Part shown: positions 4,135-8,212 of the stretch, in pieces | Layout: every line of letters starts with the position of its first letter | How positions within the stretch are numbered: the stretch's first letter is position 1 | Notes under the pieces: generated by a model | What the model saw: the letters and a program-made list of their open reading frames with translations, nothing else | Told to the model about the DNA's origin: nothing | Databases searched by the model: none | Assembly (NCBI GenBank): GCA_937928195.1 | Contig: CALEYZ010000093.1 | Coordinates: 1 to 8,212, forward strand | DNA: 8,212 bases | Source of the DNA: an uncultured Limnohabitans sp. | Lineage (GTDB): Bacteria; Pseudomonadota; Gammaproteobacteria; Burkholderiales; Burkholderiaceae_C | Reading direction: 5' to 3' | Translations under genes and position numbers: made by a program

Positions 4135-7005
4135 ATGAGTGAGACAAAATCCGTCTACACCGCCTACCAAGGCAACACCTATCTCTTCGGAGGCAATGCG
4201 CCTTACGTCGAGGAAATGTATGAGAACTACCTGGCCAATCCAGGCAGCGTTCCCGACAGTTGGCGCGAATACTTCGACGCCTTGCAACATGTCCCTGCAG
4301 TCGATGGCTCTTCTGCCAAAGACGTTCCCCATTTGCCCGTCATCAATGCTTTTGCAGAACGTGCAAAACAAGGTGGCACCAAAGTCGTTATGGCCAGTGC
4401 CGATGCAGAAATGGGTCGCAAGCGTACTGCGGCACAACAATTGATTGCGGCTTACCGTAACGTGGGCCAACGCTGGGCTGATCTTGACCCATTGAAGCGC
4501 ACAGAGCGTCCCAATATTCCGGACCTTGATCCTTCCTTCTACGGCTTCACCGATGCCGACCAAGAAACTGTGTTCGACACCAGCAACACGTTTTTCGGTA
4601 AAAACTCCATGCCCCTGCGAGAATTGCTCAATGCATTGCGCGAAACCTATTGCGGCACATTGGGCGCTGAATTCATGTACACCACCGATCAAGCTGAAAA
4701 ACGCTGGTGGCAACAAAAGTTGGAAAGCATTCGCAGCAAACCCAACTTCAACGCGGATCAGAAAAAACACATTCTCGACCGACTGACCGCGGCCGAAGGC
4801 TTAGAGCGTTTTCTGCACACCAAATACGTGGGTCAAAAACGTTTTTCTTTGGAAGGTGGAGAGACTTTCATTGCAGCCATGGACGAACTGATCCAAGCTG
4901 CTGGCGAAAAAGGCGTTCAAGAAATTGTGATCGGCATGGCACACCGTGGCCGTCTGAACGTGTTGGTAAACACCATGGGCAAATTGCCCAAGGATTTGTT
5001 TGCTGAATTCGATCACACCGCACCAGAAGATTTGCCAGCGGGTGACGTCAAGTACCACCAAGGTTTCAGCTCGGACATCAGCACACGCGGTGGCCCGGTT
5101 CACTTGTCCTTGGCATTCAATCCTTCCCACCTTGAAATCGTGAATCCTGTGGTTGAAGGTTCTGTGCGTGCCCGTATGGACCGTCGTGCCGACCCACTGG
5201 GTAAGCAAGTATTGCCCGTTTTGGTGCACGGTGATGCCGCTTTTGCCGGTCAAGGCGTGAACCAAGAAACTTTGGCGTTGGCGCAAACCCGTGGTTACTC
5301 CACTGGCGGAACGGTTCACATCATCATCAACAACCAGATTGGTTTTACCACCTCCGATCCACGCGACATGCGTTCAACCGTGTATTGCACAGACATCGTG
5401 AAGATGGTGGAAGCGCCGGTGCTGCACGTCAATGCAGACGATCCTGAAACCGTTGTGTTGGCCACGCAGATTGCCCTTGAATATCGCATGACGTTCAATA
5501 AAGACGTCGTACTGGACATCATTTGCTTCCGCAAACTGGGTCACAACGAACAAGACACGCCTAGCCTGACACAGCCCTTGATGTACAAGAAAATTGCGGC
5601 GCACCCCGGTACCCGCAAATTGTTTGCCGATCGTTTGGCGGCACAAGGTTTGGGTGACACATTGGGTGACGACATGGTCAAAGCCTGTCGCGCTGCATTG
5701 GATGCTGGCAAGCACACCGATGAAGATGTTGTATTGACCAACTTCAAGACGAAGTTCTCTGTTGACTGGGCACCTTTCCTCAATCAGAAATGGAACGACG
5801 CGGGCACGACGGCCATTCCTTTGGCTGAGTGGAAGCGCATTGCTGACAAGATCACCACTTTGCCAAGCACCGTTGCACCACACCAATTGGTGAAAAATGT
5901 GTACGACAACCGCGCTGCAATGGGCCGTGGTGACATGCCCATCGATTGGGGCATGGGCGAGCACATGGCCTTCGCTTCATTGGTGGCCAGCGGTTACCCC
6001 GTGCGTTTGTCTGGTGAAGATTGTGGTCGTGGTACCTTCACGCACCGCCACGCCGTGATTCACGATCAAAAGCGTGAGAAGTGGGACACCGGCACCTATG
6101 TGCCTTTGCAAAACGTCACAGAAAACCAAGCACCCTTTGTCGTGATCGATTCGATCTTGTCGGAAGAAGCCGTGCTCGGTTTCGAATACGGCTATGCCTC
6201 CAACGATCCCAACACCTTGGTGATCTGGGAAGCCCAGTTTGGCGACTTTGCCAACGGCGCACAAGTGGTGATCGATCAGTTCATCGCCTCGGGTGAAGTG
6301 AAGTGGGGCCGTGTGAACGGCCTGACACTCATGTTGCCTCACGGTTATGAAGGTCAAGGCCCAGAGCACAGCTCTGCGCGCTTGGAGCGTTTCATGCAGT
6401 TGGCGGCCGACACCAACATGCAAATCGTTCAGCCCACCACCGCAAGCCAAATCTTCCACGTGTTGCGTCGTCAAATGGTTCGCAATTTGCGCAAGCCATT
6501 GATCATCTTCACACCGAAGTCATTGCTTCGCAACAAAGATGCCACATCACCTTTGTCTGAGTTCACCAAAGGTGGCTTCCAAACCGTGATTCCTGAAAAC
6601 AAAGCACTCAAGGCCGACAAGGTCAAACGTGTGTTGGTGTGTTCAGGCAAGGTCTACTACGACTTGGTGAAAAAGCGTGAAGAATTGGGCGCTGATGACA
6701 CGGCCATTTTGCGTGTCGAACAGTTGTACCCATTCCCACACAAAGCTTTTGCTGCCGAAATGAAAAAGTACCCCAACGCGACAGAGTTGGTGTGGACGCA
6801 AGACGAGCCACAAAACCAAGGCGCATGGTTCTTTGTTCAGCATTACATCCACGAGAACATGACAGAAGGTCAGCGTCTGGGTTACTCCGGCCGCGCAGCT
6901 TCCGCATCGCCTGCTGTGGGTTACTCACATCTCCACCAAGAGCAACAAAAATCGCTCGTGGATGGCGCATTCGGCAAACTCAAAGGCTTTGTGTTGACCA
7001 AGTAA
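4135..7005 (+). CDS. sucA: 2-oxoglutarate dehydrogenase E1 component
   Basis: The thiamine-diphosphate-dependent E1 subunit of the 2-oxoglutarate dehydrogenase complex decarboxylates 2-oxoglutarate and transfers the succinyl group to the lipoyl arm of SucB, in the cytoplasm. The 956 residues are close to the usual 930-960. Seen in order: the N-terminal segment YLFGGNAPYVEEMYENYL (16-33), which in this family helps bind E2; GMAHRGRLNVL (267-277) with His270; KYHQGFSSD (306-314) with His308; the cofactor motif starting HGDAAFAGQGV (365-375) and ending INNQIGF (398-404); and GHNEQDTPS (469-477). The pyrimidine-binding half has SGEDCGRGTFTHRHA (626-640), LSEEAVLGFEYGYA (675-688) and LPHGYEGQGPEHSSARLERF (734-753), followed by the C-terminal domain to FVLTK. 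No catalytic motif is missing. It is followed 44 nt later by sucB and preceded by a long structured leader. Confidence 0.98.
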   Translation: MSETKSVYTAYQGNTYLFGGNAPYVEEMYENYLANPGSVPDSWREYFDALQHVPAVDGSSAKDVPHLPVINAFAERAKQGGTKVVMASADAEMGRKRTAAQQLIAAYRNVGQRWADLDPLKRTERPNIPDLDPSFYGFTDADQETVFDTSNTFFGKNSMPLRELLNALRETYCGTLGAEFMYTTDQAEKRWWQQKLESIRSKPNFNADQKKHILDRLTAAEGLERFLHTKYVGQKRFSLEGGETFIAAMDELIQAAGEKGVQEIVIGMAHRGRLNVLVNTMGKLPKDLFAEFDHTAPEDLPAGDVKYHQGFSSDISTRGGPVHLSLAFNPSHLEIVNPVVEGSVRARMDRRADPLGKQVLPVLVHGDAAFAGQGVNQETLALAQTRGYSTGGTVHIIINNQIGFTTSDPRDMRSTVYCTDIVKMVEAPVLHVNADDPETVVLATQIALEYRMTFNKDVVLDIICFRKLGHNEQDTPSLTQPLMYKKIAAHPGTRKLFADRLAAQGLGDTLGDDMVKACRAALDAGKHTDEDVVLTNFKTKFSVDWAPFLNQKWNDAGTTAIPLAEWKRIADKITTLPSTVAPHQLVKNVYDNRAAMGRGDMPIDWGMGEHMAFASLVASGYPVRLSGEDCGRGTFTHRHAVIHDQKREKWDTGTYVPLQNVTENQAPFVVIDSILSEEAVLGFEYGYASNDPNTLVIWEAQFGDFANGAQVVIDQFIASGEVKWGRVNGLTLMLPHGYEGQGPEHSSARLERFMQLAADTNMQIVQPTTASQIFHVLRRQMVRNLRKPLIIFTPKSLLRNKDATSPLSEFTKGGFQTVIPENKALKADKVKRVLVCSGKVYYDLVKKREELGADDTAILRVEQLYPFPHKAFAAEMKKYPNATELVWTQDEPQNQGAWFFVQHYIHENMTEGQRLGYSGRAASASPAVGYSHLHQEQQKSLVDGAFGKLKGFVLTK

Positions 7006-7049
7006 GGTTTGGCACAAACATCGATTGAATCTATTTAGAAAGAATTGAA

Positions 7050-8212
7050 ATGGCTATCGTAGAAGTAAAAGTTCCACAATTGTCTGAATCCGTGGCAGAA
7101 GCCACCATGTTGCAATGGAAAAAGAAAGTGGGTGACAGTGTTGCCGCCGACGAAATCTTGATCGAAATTGAGACTGACAAAGTCGTGTTGGAAGTGCCAG
7201 CGCCCTCCGCTGGTGTCTTGTCTGAAATCCTCGTTGGCGATGGCGGCACTGTGACTGCTGAACAACTGATTGCTCGCATTGACACGGATGGCAAAGTGGC
7301 TGCCGCTGCACCTGCTGCCGCTGCAGCGCCAGCACCTGCTGTTAGCGCACCCGCAGCTGCACCAGCAGCCCAAAGCACCAGCATGGCTGGCGTGGCCATG
7401 CCAGCTGCAGCCAAGCTGATGGCCGACAACAACTTGGCCGCTGGTTCAGTGGCCGGATCTGGCAAAGATGGTCGCGTCACCAAAGGTGATGTGCTGTCAG
7501 CTGTTGCAGGCGGTGCCAAGCCTGCTGCGCAAGTGTCTATTCCAACTGGCGTGCCGACATCTTCATTGCCGCAAGTGGCTGCACCTTCAGTCAATTTGGG
7601 TGATCGCCCAGAGCAGCGCGTGCCCATGACACGTTTGCGTGCACGTGTGGCCGAGCGTTTGCTGCAATCGCAATCGACCAATGCCATCTTGACAACGTTC
7701 AATGAAATCAACATGGCGCCTGTCATGGAAATGCGCAAGCGCTTCCAAGACCGGTTCGAAAAAGAACACGGCATCAAGTTGGGCTTCATGAGCTTCTTCG
7801 TCAAAGCAGCAGTTCACGCTTTGAAGAAGTTCCCTGTGCTCAATGCCTCTGTAGACGGCAACGACATTGTGTATCACGGTTACTTTGACATCGGCATTGC
7901 GGTGGGCTCACCCCGCGGCTTGGTGGTGCCAATTTTGCGCAACGCCGACCAAATGAGCTTTGCCGACATCGAAAAGAAAATTGCTGAATTTGGCGCGAAG
8001 GCCAAAGACGGTAAGTTGGGCATTGAAGACATGACCGGCGGTACGTTCTCCATCTCCAACGGCGGTACCTTTGGCTCCATGATGTCGACCCCCATCATCA
8101 ACCCACCACAGTCTGCCATCTTGGGCGTGCACGCCACCAAAGATCGCGCCATGGTTGAAAACGGTCAAGTGGTGGTTCGCCCCATGAACTACTTCGCCAT
8201 GTCTTACGACCA
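7050..8212 (+). CDS. sucB: Dihydrolipoyllysine succinyltransferase (E2), 3'-truncated
   Basis: The core E2 subunit of the 2-oxoglutarate dehydrogenase complex transfers succinyl from the lipoyl arm to CoA. It is open to the window edge: 387 codons plus two bases, with no stop, out of an expected 400-420. The lipoyl domain covers residues 1-79, with the lipoylated Lys44 in EIETDKVVLEVP. An Ala/Pro-rich flexible linker runs over about 83-110, then a peripheral subunit-binding domain over about 115-152 (MPAAAKLMADNNLA, GKDGRVTKGDVLSAV) that docks E3. A second linker leads to the catalytic domain from about 187 (RVPMTRLRARVAERLLQSQ), with TFNEINMAPVM, IAVGSPRGLVVPILRNAD and GGTFSISNGGTFGS. The sequence stops within MSYDH, just before the catalytic HRxxDG element, which lies outside. 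The start has a weak AGAAAG ribosome site at 7037-7042. The 44-nt gap after sucA holds no terminator, so the two genes should form one transcript. Confidence 0.97.
   Translation, partial: MAIVEVKVPQLSESVAEATMLQWKKKVGDSVAADEILIEIETDKVVLEVPAPSAGVLSEILVGDGGTVTAEQLIARIDTDGKVAAAAPAAAAAPAPAVSAPAAAPAAQSTSMAGVAMPAAAKLMADNNLAAGSVAGSGKDGRVTKGDVLSAVAGGAKPAAQVSIPTGVPTSSLPQVAAPSVNLGDRPEQRVPMTRLRARVAERLLQSQSTNAILTTFNEINMAPVMEMRKRFQDRFEKEHGIKLGFMSFFVKAAVHALKKFPVLNASVDGNDIVYHGYFDIGIAVGSPRGLVVPILRNADQMSFADIEKKIAEFGAKAKDGKLGIEDMTGGTFSISNGGTFGSMMSTPIINPPQSAILGVHATKDRAMVENGQVVVRPMNYFAMSYD

Noticed and set aside
4090..4770. 226-aa open frame on the minus strand opposite the sucA 5' end
   Set aside because: Antisense to sucA, no recognisable motif; long antisense frames are common opposite strongly biased codons.
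7006..7049. Possible terminator or promoter between sucA and sucB
   Set aside because: No stable inverted repeat or hexamer pair seen in the 44 nt; consistent with a single operon.
7031..7804. 257-aa open frame on the minus strand opposite sucB
   Set aside because: It lies wholly antisense to a well-supported sucB. Its low-complexity Ala/Thr-rich stretch is the reverse reading of the Ala/Pro linker. No ribosome site or recognisable domain.

Overview
The window reads as a chromosomal core-metabolism segment of a betaproteobacterium, most likely Burkholderiales and Comamonadaceae-like. This rests on my recognition of the protein sequences (an E. coli-like PrpE, a sucA-sucB pair, a YcaC/ISOC-type isochorismatase-fold hydrolase) and on heavy use of the TTG leucine codon. 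The genus cannot be fixed from the sequence alone. I see no mobile element, tRNA, rRNA, CRISPR array or other sign of recent transfer.

Layout, left to right: (1) 1-525, the C-terminal part of dihydrolipoamide dehydrogenase (lpdA, plus strand, cut by the window edge), whose tail resembles the pyruvate dehydrogenase-associated type. (2) 535-570, a perfect 16-bp hairpin with A- and T-tracts, able to terminate both of the converging genes. (3) 584-1174, minus strand, a secreted NlpC/P60 cell-wall peptidase. (4) 1272-1883, plus strand, divergent from the previous gene, an isochorismatase-fold hydrolase with an extra proline-rich insertion. (5) 2015-3910, propionyl-CoA synthetase (prpE) with a very strong Shine-Dalgarno. 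(6) 3911-4134, a regulatory intergenic region with a 14-bp palindrome, a terminator-like hairpin, an extended -10 promoter candidate and a long structured leader. (7) 4135-7005, sucA (2-oxoglutarate dehydrogenase E1). (8) 7050-8212, sucB (E2 dihydrolipoyl succinyltransferase), cut just before its catalytic HxxxDG motif.

The genes share acyl-CoA and central carbon metabolism. SucA and SucB form two of the three parts of the 2-oxoglutarate dehydrogenase complex that makes succinyl-CoA; the E3 part is a dihydrolipoamide dehydrogenase. The lpdA fragment at the left edge is an E3, but its C-terminus suggests it belongs to a pyruvate dehydrogenase operon lying to the left. PrpE activates propionate to propionyl-CoA, whose carbon usually enters the TCA cycle at or near succinate or succinyl-CoA.

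The part most worth a second look is the roughly 115-nt leader of sucA. It occupies the position of the 'sucA RNA motif', a conserved candidate cis-regulatory RNA described in Burkholderiales whose ligand and function were unknown as far as I know. The leader shows an anti-Shine-Dalgarno block that can pair with several competing GAAGG elements, a possible loop-loop contact, and two tiny upstream ORFs, one of which overlaps the sucA start codon.
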